From positions 62,001 to 126,000 of the forward strand of contig JASAMV010002936.1 in NCBI GenBank assembly GCA_030248065.1: a stretch of DNA of 64,000 nucleotides, in the 5' to 3' direction. A program made the translations under genes and the position numbers. Shown here piece after piece: positions 38,201 to 48,784 of this stretch (position 1 is the stretch's first letter; each line of letters begins with the position of its first letter). This DNA is from Rhynchonema sp. JSB1_4 (lineage: Eukaryota; Nematoda; Chromadorea; Monhysterida; Xyalidae). A model generated the notes under the pieces. It saw only the letters and a list, made by a program, of their open reading frames with translations, did not search any database and was not told the DNA's origin.

Positions 38201-39130
38201 TCAAAAACTTCCGATACCGAAGTCAAACGCAGTCGAAGGGTCCTTGGCCAGCAGATTTAACAAAGGGATCCTGCATACAATACAGTGCTGAACAAATACG
38301 ATGGCTATGTGGCTAATCGCGAAATGCTGGCCACCAAGGCAGCGTGTGCGGCCGTCGAGGACGCCCTTGGGTTCACCATCACTCTAGTGCCAGGTCAGCA
38401 AGCACCTTTTCCTGTTTTGTGTCGTCGTCACATACAAACGTGTTTCATACTAGAGGAGAAAGATCTTCGGAAATTGCCTGTCTTTGTCCGTTAAGTAGCC
38501 TGCTGTTCGCAGTCCGGTTTCTAGCAGCTGCGAATTTCGAACATCTTTGATGCCCAGACTAAAATCCGAGGATTTCCCTCCCATGTGCGGAGCAGTGAAG
38601 AACGTCATCTTCTGCAGTGCGCACAGTACGTCTGCGTGGCGTGCGTCAGATAATTCATTGAAAATTCTTTGCAGCTGATCCGAATTGTTTTGAGCTGCAG
38701 TTCACGCACACGGCGGAATCTGATGAACCGATGAACGTGACGGTGCGACGCAATGTACAAAATCAATATGACTGTGAGTTGGTCTTACGTAATTTGGAGT
38801 GTTTTTGGATTGGAGTAGAATGGTTGGTAGTTATTTTGATTGTTGCTTGTGTTTGGCTCTCTGAAATCCATCTGAAATTCATATTGTGTGCTAGTGAACT
38901 TTTCTAAGAGGCGAAAGTTTTAGCATTTTAAGTAAATTCCCTTGAGGCCTATGAGATCGTTTGATACATGCAACGTAAACTGTAATTAATTTTGCTTCGG
39001 TTTTGCAGTGGTCAGCATGAATCCTCCGAGCGACCAAATTAACCAACTATCCCACCACTTACGGCAATCGCGCGACATCAGCGAATTTGTGTACAAGTTC
39101 AGGCAGGGACACTACGCCCGGGGAATGTGA
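35201..39130 (+). CDS. spc25: Kinetochore protein Spc25-like
   Basis: Subunit of the NDC80 complex, which links kinetochores to spindle microtubules. Six exons join with consistent phase: 35201-35357 (ATG, helical), 35701-35766, 37423-37569 (long coiled coil, TLTQAKQILNEINISRE), 38286-38393 (ALGFTITLVP), 38675-38773 (ADPNCFELQFTHTAE), 39009-39130 (LSHHLRQSRDISEFVYKFRQ, TGA). The last three form the C-terminal Spc25 globular domain: helix into beta strands, then the family's final LxxFLxxxRxxF-like helix. Total about 200 residues, the usual length. The 1.66-kb second intron is filled with nested MITEs. An alternative last exon is possible: a GTGAGC donor overlaps the stop codon (39127) and an acceptor follows at 39189. 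Confidence 0.85.
35846..37046. mobile_element. hAT-like element with nested insertion, in Spc25 intron
   Basis: Ends CAATGTAGTTCCTGG and CCAGGAAATGCACTG, flanked by CTTGGAGG (35838-35845) and CCTGGAGG (37047-37054), an 8-bp duplication with one mismatch. A second pair of CAGTGTAGTTCCTGG ends lies inside (35886, 36261), and a different element is inserted at 36284-36733. Confidence 0.72.
36284..36733. mobile_element. hAT-like GTCGGGTGTCGG MITE (TSD CTAATTTC)
   Basis: Ends TAGGGTTGAGATGTCGG and CGACCCCTAACCCTG, with exact CTAATTTC at 36276-36283 and 36734-36741. Subterminal arrays of TGTCGGGTG units and a unique centre. It is inserted within the interior of the outer 35846-37046 element. Confidence 0.87.
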
Positions 39131-40312
39131 GCAACACCAATGCTGCAAATTGTAGTTGTCCATATGTTTATTTCTTGTATAAATTGTAGATCCATCTACA
39201 CGAGCATGAGCCCCAAAATATTTGTTCAGGACGCGTTAAAACTGTTGCTGTTTGCATCTACACGCAAACAATTGAGCTCAGCGCGCTGGAACTTGGTCAT
39301 CATGCCCTAGCCAAGCAGAGCTCATGCCCGCGTGGATTGACTTTACCGCCATCTTTTTGTACCCATTGATTACTGTGCTGTGTTCAGCGAGCACCCATTT
39401 ATATTATGGTACAATTATTAATCTATTAAGGCACCGTTCCAACTCACTGCTGCAGAGATTTCTCAAAGAACATCTATTGCGGTTTTGCGTGTAATTCGTT
39501 CGTGGTTGACTGATGCTTCAGCAAGTGCTGGCTGCTTTACGTAACTTTCACGCCACTGTCATACGTACATGATGGTAACGATGTTGCGAGCCGTGTTATT
39601 TTTCATTGATGGTTATTTTATATTTTTGTGGCGCTTGCTTTTTTGTTTCGTTCTCACTTTGATGCTGCTCTTCAGTGATGTTTGACTGGCATTTTTGTCC
39701 TGTTCTAATGTATGAACTGCAGAAGCATAATGAACTCAAAAACGATTATGATCCGCGTTCTTGAAAAAACGTGATAAACCACCGTGTAATGAAAATGCCT
39801 TGTTCATGTGGGACATTCCGCGTAACGAAACCATTAACCAAAACCACAGTTTATTGACAGCTGAAGTAAAGCCCATGTAACATTTCGCCAGTGGCAAGTC
39901 ACACCACGCAAACGGAAACAATAAGAAAAGCAGGACACTAGTTTCGAAACGGCATGAAGCACAGGTTGCACACCCAGTACAGTTGCATAGAGATAGACAC
40001 ACAGTAACGAACAACACGAGTGAAAGTCTAAAAGTCAAATAGTTACTCCGGACGAGTTTGACGGGTACCAACAGGGCCCACGAATCACCAACAACACCGT
40101 TATTCAGCCTTATTCACCAGGTTATATCAAAATAACAAGAGACGACAGGGGGTATGATACGTTTGCGCATCTCGTCTATCAAACTTGGTGAACACAGCTG
40201 TGTTACTGTCAACAGTAAATGCACAACACCAAATACGCTAACGAAAATAACAAACATTGAATACCGACAAAATAAATCAACTACCAATTCGGTGCCAAAT
40301 CAAACCAATCAA

Positions 40313-43300
40313 TCACCAGTAATTATCATGTCGTTGTCGCTGTTGGTTGTGTTCGGATGCGAGAGGCGAATTGAACGCAGCAGCGGCATTGCTCGCAGCA
40401 GCAGCAAATGCTGACACTGAGCTCGAATACGGCTGGGGCGTGGCCGAACTGAAAGATATGCAATGCGGATGCAGATTTTGCATAATACAACACAATAATA
40501 TGATGCAGACTTTTGTTCCAATAAATTTTACCTGGTAGTGGTAACAATGATGGGCCCTGGACGAGGGACCACACTCCCGCTTGTGGTCGGCTGACTAAAA
40601 GGTAAACACGTTACAGCGACAGAATACATCGCGAACACACAGAAACAAACCTTTGTCGTTGTGGCAATGCGGCTGCGGCCTGCTCCGGCGGTGCGCCTAT
40701 GAATGATTGCGTCCTAAAACAAACAAAACAATTTTCACAAATAATAGACATCATAACAGATTCACATTCATACACCTGTACTGTTTTATAGCAAATAAAA
40801 GCATTCCAGGTGCCTAGGGTTAGAGGTCGAGGGGGGGGGTACCCGACACCCGACATCTGAAAATACCCGACACCCGACATTTGAGAAAAAAAGCCGACAC
40901 CCGACAGTTCCAAAAAAACCCGACACCCGACATCTAGTTTTTGGAAAAAACCCGACACCTGACACCTGTTTTTGGACCAAAAACAGGCAACTTTATGCTC
41001 CTTCGCACTATTAGTGCAATTTTTTGGATAAAGTGACTGAATTCAAGTATTTTCACAGAAAATAAACACCAAAATGACACATTCTGCGTCTTCGGAAACA
41101 TTTGGTTCGAAGAAAACTTTCTCTCAAAATTCTTTTCTCGGCAAAACTGATGTTTTGAACCGTAAGTGTCGGTGTCGGCTGTCGGGTCCCAAAAAACCCG
41201 ACACCTGGAGGCACCCGACACCTACACTTTTTTGGCACCCGACACCCGGCACCCGACATCTCTCTAACCCTACAGGTGCCCCTTGGAAAGGAGCGTAAAA
41301 TAGGTGCAATACAATTTCAAGTTGATCAACAACGACTAACGCGGACTCGAGCTGTTGAGTGACGTATTGATGCTTTCGAAGCAGTGCAGTAGCGATCTCC
41401 AATTGTTGTTGTTGTTTCAGGACCACCTGCAGTAGAAACGGCATGTTTTTACCGGCTGGTCTTATTTATTTTAATACCCGCTAACTGCTGGTGAAATCAA
41501 ACGAGTCCAAAAGTAACAATTGCTAATAGCCAGTGACAGAATCAGGTAACCTGCAGTGAGTAACCCACTCTTCTGTTTTTTCCTATAAACGAGCGGCGCG
41601 GCTATTCAGTGACAGAACACCTCTGGCCCACTCCACCCCGACCTCGTGATTCTGTGTTCCTACTGATGCGAGCGAATAAACCAGACTGACCTGCTGCAAT
41701 AATTCCGACGACAGTCTCTCAGCTTCACTGGCTGTATCCTTGACACGCGACGGACCATAACCCTGCGCGTTCGCAATGGGTGCTGCATTCGACCCATATT
41801 GTGGCACCGCAGCATCGGGCGGGTACATGCCTGGCGTCGACTTGCTTTGCTGCTCGTCGCTCGCAAAGTCGTAATATTGATTGCTGCAACAACCAGTAAT
41901 ACAGTTCAGTGACATGATCAGCAGCCGCCATTTTCGGCTGCTTATGAGACCATTGACCATGTGACTACGTTCACAGTAGGGGACAGATTTCGGATTTAAA
42001 AGTGTACACTGTATGGCGCTGGCAAAGAGCTGAAGTTTTCAAACAAGACAACAAGAATTCTTGACCAACCGCTGCGGTTCTGGAGCTGGCCGTGCGGACC
42101 GCATATCAATGGTGGACGGCGGTTGATTGTAGGTGAGAGGCGGCGGCGGTTGCATGCCGCCACGCCACGGACTCGGCCGGACGTCCATGTCCAACAGACT
42201 GCGACCGCGACCGTACGATTGTTGTTTGGACGGGAAACTGTGCAAATAATCAATGGTATTGAATTAGAATGCTGAATTGCAGAGCTTGGAATGTAGGCAC
42301 AGCGCTCACGCACATGCACGCTGCACTGTCTGTCTTTCATGGTCTCCCTCTTTACACAATTATGGACAAAATCACTTGAGCAGTTTGTGAGCACAAGCGA
42401 TAATGTCGGTAATTCACAATTTTGCCACGTGTGTTAACTTATCTTGTTGTAGCCACCATAATAGTCGGCGTCAGCACCAGCAGCATCGGTGTTGCCATAC
42501 GAGCGTTGTGCAGCGCCGGAGCCGAAGCGTTGCTGTGGCTGCGGTCTGGCACCACTGCCATAACGATTACCGACACTGCCAAAGTCACCACGACTGCCTC
42601 TGGCAGCGGGACGTTGGGCAGGCGCGCTGTACTGCGATGACTTGATCGGTGACCGCTTGACATCAGCAGCACCGTGTTTCACCATTTTCGCGGGTGGTGT
42701 GCTGCCCACTTCCATCTTTGCCTTGACCTCAGCAGCTGCACGTTTGCGAGCGCGTTTGGAGACGACAGGTGCGCCATCAGCCGTAGCTGTGCCACCGGCA
42801 TCGGCTGGTACCGCGACCTGTCCGGCCACAGCACCACCAATGTCAGTGGTCGCATCGCCACCCTGCGCTGTGCTTTGTTGAGCCCTTTCTTGCTGCCGCT
42901 GTTCATTGCGTTGCGCCATTTCGGATTGCGTCCACAACTTGGACCACAGCTCTGAAACAACGGCACAACGACACGATATGATTTTGTCTCATTGTCGTTC
43001 ACACATCATCGAAATCCTGCTCCGGCAACGTGAGCCGACGCTATTATCGAATATTCTGCCGCGTCTACAGCAGATGATAATGGCAGAGGGCCAGGATATC
43101 CTGCCACAACAATCTTCGGCCATTAAAATGTTCAGTTAGAACAGTGTGCTCAATAAAAAGCAACGGCAGAAGATTGTGTCCTCTACCATGAGGCAGAATG
43201 ATCTTTGAAAATTCTGCAAGAAATACGACCACCACAGAATATCCTGCCACAAAGAACAGAATACTGACGCATCATACTAATACATCAAACGCCATGGCAG

Positions 43301-46300
43301 AACATTCGATAAGAGCGTACCGTATAAGCCCAACTCAAACGTCAGACCCGTACCACGATGCCAGAACCAGGGCCCAACTGCACGAACAGAGTGGCCTCGA
43401 GGTCAGGCTCTGGGTTGCCGCCATAGCAGACCATCAGGGAGAATTTGAGACGGAAGGAGGAGGATAAGCCCTGTTTCACCGACCAAGCCGGTACAAACCT
43501 TCACGATGGGCAAAGCATTTTTTATTTCAAATAAAATTTGGTGCCAACGGCACCAAAATGGGTAATTTTTAGGTGTCAGAACAGCAGCCTGGAACCCCAC
43601 CAAAATGGGTAATTTTTTAGGTGTCAGAAAAGCAGCCGGGCACCCAAATTGGGGTCAAAGCCGCAAAAACGCCTAAATTTTACGTGCCATTGGCACCAAA
43701 CCTAAAAGATTCTCGCTGCCAGATTCAAGATTTCAATTTTTAGGCAGCATGGCTCTTAAAATTAGTAAAAAACACTGGGGCAAAGAACATAATTCCTCCC
43801 TCTGCTCACCACCTGTTTATTAGGGAGAGCTGCTCTGTTGGCTCTGTCAGCCCGAAAAATCAAGAACACAAGTTAATCACAGCATTATTTATTTGCGTGT
43901 GCAACACTCATAAAAGTTGCAAAAAGCTGTCCGGAAATATTCGGCGGATTGCGATCTCGAAAAGCACCATGACTAGTGTTCAAAACGGGACCCCGATATG
44001 CATGCAACCTTCTGATGAGACTGCATAAAATGTGAAGGCCATTAGACTTTTAACTGGTGTGGATCTAGTTCACTGAGCCGCTTCACAGCAGAACTGAAGC
44101 AGTGGAGCAACGACGAGAAAACTCTCCTTAAGTTCTGTAGCTTAGCTTTGACCTTGATTGATGAGGATCAGTCAGTGATGTGGTTGGGGGGGGTATGGGG
44201 GGGGTATTTCCCCCCCAACTGCTAGGTAGCTTTCTTGCTCCGAAACCCATACCCCCCCCAAACTGGCTAGCTAGCTTTCTTGCTCCGGTCATCAAGTAAG
44301 AAAAGTGTTGATTTTAGTGCCAAAATGACCATTTTATGGGCCAAAATGCTCAAATTCGTTCAAATTTTCTCGCACGTGCACAAAAATACGCATTTTAAGG
44401 CTTATTTTAGCATAATTTAGACCAAATTTTAAACCCCTGTTTTTGACTTCTGGACCAATACCCCCCCCAAATCGGGGTACCCGGCTAGCTAGCTAGCTTT
44501 CTTGTGCCGGACCCCTCCAGCTAGCTAGCTTTCTTGCTCGGACCAACTACATCACTGGGATCAGTTAAGCAAAAAAACGGTCCTACCCGCGACGCACAGA
44601 ATTGAGAAAAAAACTTACGAGTTCGCATGTAGACTTTAGCTTGTTGACGTTGTTTTCTGCTAATGTTGACCATTGGATGCAGAATGTGCGCACAAACAGC
44701 TGCCTCTGGTGATGTGAATGTGACGACCACGTCGATTTGGTTCCTGAAACGAGCAACGTTGAGAGGTAACGAAACATCCAGCAATAAATCAGGCTTCGTA
44801 AGTTTGATTTAAATATATTTATAAATTTGACAAGGAACGAAACAGTGAACTTTCACTAAATTAAAATTTCAAAAAAACATGACAAGCTAACTCAGCGCGC
44901 TCCATGGACATATCGATCGCTTTGATGTGGCCACCAAATATGCCGAACTGTTCACACACCTGCCGTTCGGTGATCGTATGTCGCACGTCGCGCACCTGTG
45001 GGCGGAGGATTGGCTGCTTTAACTTCAAGCATTGTTTTCATTTCTATTGCGTTGGCAGACACTAACCACCAGCTGCCGATGCTTAACCACTTTTAGTTCC
45101 GGGTTGGCCGGCTTGTCGGACTTCTTTTGTTCTTCCAGTTCTTCGGCCAGTTTCTTTTGTTCTGTTCGAATCATGTTGTCAAAGTTGCGCTTCATTTTCG
45201 TGATGAAAGCCGTTGATTTGCCTGCGACAAAACCAACATTACTGTAAGCCCCACACAGTATGTTGTCTATTGCCTTGTTATTCCAACATTCGTATGAATA
45301 CGAAATCACCGTAGAAATATGAAAGTGCAATTACTGTGACCAACCGACTGGTTCAGGCAGTGTAATCACAACATTTTTGTTCGGGTTGCAGCGCATCCGC
45401 GCCAAGTATTGCCGAGCTGCCATCATCAGCTGCAGGTGAGAACGAAACGTCAGTCGCAGTTCGCTGAAGCAATGGTACATCTTAGCTGGTGTTGTTAGTT
45501 AGGCCGCTCTCTGACAAAAGCAAAAAGCAAAAAGTTTACAGCACACTTTTTGCTTTTGTCAGAGAGAGCAAAAGCAAAAAATTGACTTTTTGCTTTTTGC
45601 GTTTGTCAGAGAGCGAGCAAAAAGCAAAAAGTTGTGAAGCGCGCACAAGCAGCAAACATTAGCGTGTTCCGGGCCTGTGTAACTTTTGATTTTCGGGTTT
45701 GTGCAGCCTGGTTTTGGGCAAAAAAAGTCATGATGACTTTTTGCTTTTTTCAAGTTTTTGCTTTTGCTCTCTGACAAAAGCAAAAAGCAAAGTGTGCAGC
45801 AAACTTTCTGCTTCTGTCAGAGAGCGGCTTTAATGTGATCCGGCGGGATTTATTGACCAGGCACGCAAGTTCTAACCCGTGTTTCCACAAAGTACAATTG
45901 CTGTCCATCTTCACCGTCGGGTTTGACAAGCATTTCTCAAATGAAGCATTTTTCATTTGCGATTGCACTTGCGCCAGCGGGCCACCTTGATATTCAACCT
46001 GGAAGTTGGATCCATACTGGACAGTTAATGCTGAACAGTTTTATAATGCATGACGGACCAGTTTTGCATCAAGAATGTTTTTACACATACCATAATAGCT
46101 GTCTGAATGGCACCATAGATTGGCGCTCGGTGCAAATCAGCGAATGTGACTGGCGATATCAAAAGTTGGTGGGCTCTCACTTCGTCAGGCCGACCTCCGT
46201 AAACAGCTAAATTTAGAAAACAGTTAGATTTTGTCAAATTGATGACTCCACTTGCAGTGACAGATCAGTGGCAGCAGCAGCTAGAATGCTGTCTTTCCTG

Positions 46301-47038
46301 CTCGGACCAAATGCATCATCAAGAAAGTATCACATAACTAACTGAACGCGACACCAATAAAAAATTGTCACGAAACGAACGTTTCCATGCAAACACCGGC
46401 AAGCAATTTGCATATCGATCGGCGCTGCTCACGTATTTGGGCTTGGCACTGACTGCTGAAATTCGACATTTTGTGAGCAGAGCACTTCGTTGTTTTCGAG
46501 AAGAACGCTTTTATTTGGGCAGGGGCGTAACCTAGGTCCAAATTTAGGAGGCGCTGTGGAGTGGATGAAAAAACCCACAGCGAAAATGCCGCGATATAAA
46601 GGATCTTTGTTGCTCCTTCGGAGTGGCTCAAGAGTGGCTGTTAAACGGCTTAACTGCGTACAAAGCGCCTCGGTGTACGCCCCACATTTGGGTCTAAGAC
46701 CTGCAGCAGAACGTTTGAGGCTGCAATTGGATAAATGAAGTTCAACGAAAAGTGCAAAAACGGACTACTGGGCAGACAAACGTACGTTGCGGTGCGTCAA
46801 CAGCAGGAGCGATTTGATCCACAATCATCGGGTCATCATCATCATCATCGTTAGTGCCGTTGTTATTTGGCAGACTGCCAATTTGATTGCCTCGTGTGCC
46901 CATGATCTGAAATTCATCACCCTCTGCACGCACGTCGCTAACGCCGTCGACCGTTGATGATTGATCACTGGCGGCAATTGGTGGAGGGCGTGCACGTCCC
47001 GGCACCAGTGGCAGATTAGCTGTAAGGTTGATCAACAT
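40313..47038 (-). CDS. Unrecognised multi-exon protein with Q/A/P/Y-rich C-terminus, possibly RNA-binding
   Basis: I do not recognise the family. In gene order: an acidic low-complexity exon (46770-47038, with an Asp run), 46100-46205, 45845-46015, 45347-45485, 45065-45245 (charged helix RTEQKKLAEELEEQKKSDK), 44885-45010 and 44640-44755 (together like an RRM: GIFGGHIKAIDMS, then IDVVVTFTSPEAA; inference), 42450-42955 (charged helix then GSGAAQRSYG low complexity), 42055-42240 (PWRGGMQPPPPLTYNQPP), 41690-41885, 41330-41440 (helix LEIATALLRKHQYVTQQLE), 40650-40712, and a last exon 40313-40435 (Ala-rich, ending RHDNYW). The tail resembles those of hnRNP-type proteins. Many borders are approximate, and exons at 48.8-52.5 kb may belong to the same gene. 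Confidence 0.5.
40815..41272. mobile_element. hAT-like GTCGGGTGTCGG MITE (TSD CAGGTGCC)
   Basis: Ends TAGGGTTAGAG and CTCTAACCCTA, with exact CAGGTGCC at 40807-40814 and 41273-41280. Same family as 36284-36733, but subterminal arrays face the other way. It lies in an intron of the 40-47 kb gene. A truncated relative is at 47595-47660. Confidence 0.9.
43000..44170. other. Intron or spacer with no exon seen
   Basis: Probably one long intron between the exons at 42955 and 44640. It holds two GGTAATTTTTTAGGTGTCAG repeats (43560-43625) and no convincing coding segment. Confidence 0.4.
44173..44557. mobile_element. hAT-like MITE with CTAGCTAGCTTTCTTGCTC repeats (TSD GGATCAGT)
   Basis: Ends CAGTGATGTGGTTGG and CCAACTACATCACTG, with exact GGATCAGT at 44165-44172 and 44558-44565. 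Four dispersed copies of TAGCTTTCTTGCTCCG-like units and several C-runs. Confidence 0.88.
45502..45829. mobile_element. PIF/Harbinger-like foldback MITE (TSD TTA)
   Basis: Ends GGCCGCTCTCTGACAAAAGC and the inverse (one mismatch at the tip), flanked by TTA at 45499-45501 and 45830-45832 (the T at 45829 is the element's last base). Each arm has CAAAAAGCAAAAAG units in inverted pairs, repeated twice per side. Located in an intron of the 40-47 kb gene. Confidence 0.83.
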
Positions 47039-47219
47039 CAGGGATGGTCGTTTGTCTTCACTGTTTTTAGAGATCCGCTACGGGAATGATGTGCGTGATG
47101 AAGCGCTTGTGACGAATTTTGGTGGACCAGTTGTCAATGTTCAATTTTCATCCTGCCGTCAGAACATCAGTGGCATGCGCAGAGCTAAACTAATTTGCAC
47201 ATAAAAATTAGTACAAACA

Positions 47220-47880
47220 AGTGTAGTGTCTGGGGGATGGGGATAAGATACCCCTAAGGGGTCGGTACCTTGCAACCACCCCTTGGGGGAGGGGAAGGAT
47301 AGGTACCGTGCAACCATCCCCCAAGGTACGTAGCAACCATCAATTTATGGGCTAGGATTTTCATGGGCTAAAATCGGTGTTTTCGACCCAAAATTCAAAA
47401 AATCGCGCCAAATCCCCATATAATAGCAATTTTAGGCAAACTTTCGGCAAGACGGAAAAAGTACGAACTTTTTCCCAACTTTTCAGAATAATGCATGAAA
47501 AAAACAACCTTTTTTCGGACCTTAGGCTGCTTCTCTTGCAGCTTTCCGGGGGCTGGATAGGGGGTACCGAGCAACGATCTGGATTAGGTTAGAGAGATGT
47601 CGGGTGCCAAAAAGTGTAGGTGTTGGGTGTCTCCAGATGTCGGGTGTCGTTTTTTTTGGACCCCACCAGTGCACCTTGGGAAATTGGTGTACCTTCGTGG
47701 GGCTGCGGGGGGGGGAGGGTGGGGTCGAAAATTGCAAAAAAAAATTCAGAGAAAAATCCCGACAAATAAAAATCCCGAAACGCAAAAATACCGAAAAAAT
47801 AGAGGAAAAATACAAAGTTTAATGTGCACAAAGGGGTTTTCATGTAGTTGGCGTTCATAATTTGGACACTGGATTAGTTG
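47220..47880. repeat. Composite of MITE fragments
   Basis: Contains GATACCCCTAAGGGG and TACCGTGCAACCATCCCC phrases, a truncated GTCGGGTGTCGG element (47595-47660) and a GGGGGGGGAGGGTGGGG run. I could not define ends or duplications. Confidence 0.5.
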
Positions 47881-48186
47881 GGGGTCAAGATATTGAAATT
47901 CTTGTTCCGTCATGTCTTCCTGGCTGGCAGCCTCAACCTGACCCTGAATGAAAGCCCGGGCGTTATATTCTTTGGGATAGTTCGTTTACGTGGACAGGTC
48001 TTCCTGGCGGCAGCCTAGCCGAACCCTAACCGAAAAAATAGGTTGAATTTTCACTTCAAAAGGTGACTTTTCTGAAAATGGGTCTCCCCCTTCCCCCAGG
48101 AGTGCAGCAGTAACCGTTCCAAAAAAGGAGCGGCATACATACTAAGTAAGGAACTACACTGGACCAAACTGGACGCATTCGGCTTA

Positions 48187-48642
48187 TACTGTCATAAAGA
48201 ACCGTTTTTTATTTTTCGTGGAAAAAAAACGGTTTTTTTTCCGAAAAAAAACCGTTTTTTTTCCAAATACTTTTCCAGTACTTAAGAACGTAATTTCGGA
48301 AAATATAACAATTTCAGTGCAAAATTTGTTCGAAGTGACGAGAGTGCTCTTGAAGAGTGTTGAAGTCAGTCGAAAACACTTGGTTTACACGCTTTTTGGC
48401 CCATTTTGGGCCGGTTAATTTTTGTGCTCGAGCCAATTTTTCACTGAAATCGAAAAACTCATCAGTTTTGCATTACAATTTTTTGGAAAAATTGGGATAA
48501 AGTACCGATATTTTTCCGATCAAAAACCGAAAAGATACCCACGGAAAAATAAATGGAAAAGTATTCGGGTCTCGGAAAAAAAACGGTTTTTTTTCGGTTT
48601 TTTTTCCGGAAAAAAAACCGGTTTTTTTTCCGCCTGCCAGTA
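48187..48642. mobile_element. TA-flanked foldback MITE (TACTG ends)
   Basis: Ends TACTGTCAT and TGCCAGTA, flanked by TA. The interior alternates AAAACCGTTTTTTTTCC and GGAAAAAAAACGG. Relative of 31456-31877. Confidence 0.7.
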
Positions 48643-48784
48643 TAATTCGGCTCATATTGAGTCATTTGTCACAACTGAGCATGAGATTCCCACAGAGACA
48701 TTGAATTTAGTCACATCGCAACGTGGCACAAAAACGAACATGGATTTGAAAAAACAAACACTCACGTACCCGAGCTGCCAAGCG

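Noticed and set aside
39240..39285. Match between TTGCTGTTTGCATCTACACG here and a similar string at 63955-64000
   Set aside because: About 30 of 40 bases agree, but both lie in apparently coding sequence of unrelated genes; I cannot exclude chance.
39736..40071. Hydrophobic Cys-rich 111-codon minus-strand ORF
   Set aside because: No recognisable family, signal peptide cleavage pattern unclear, and no splice context; could be a small secreted protein but the evidence is too thin.
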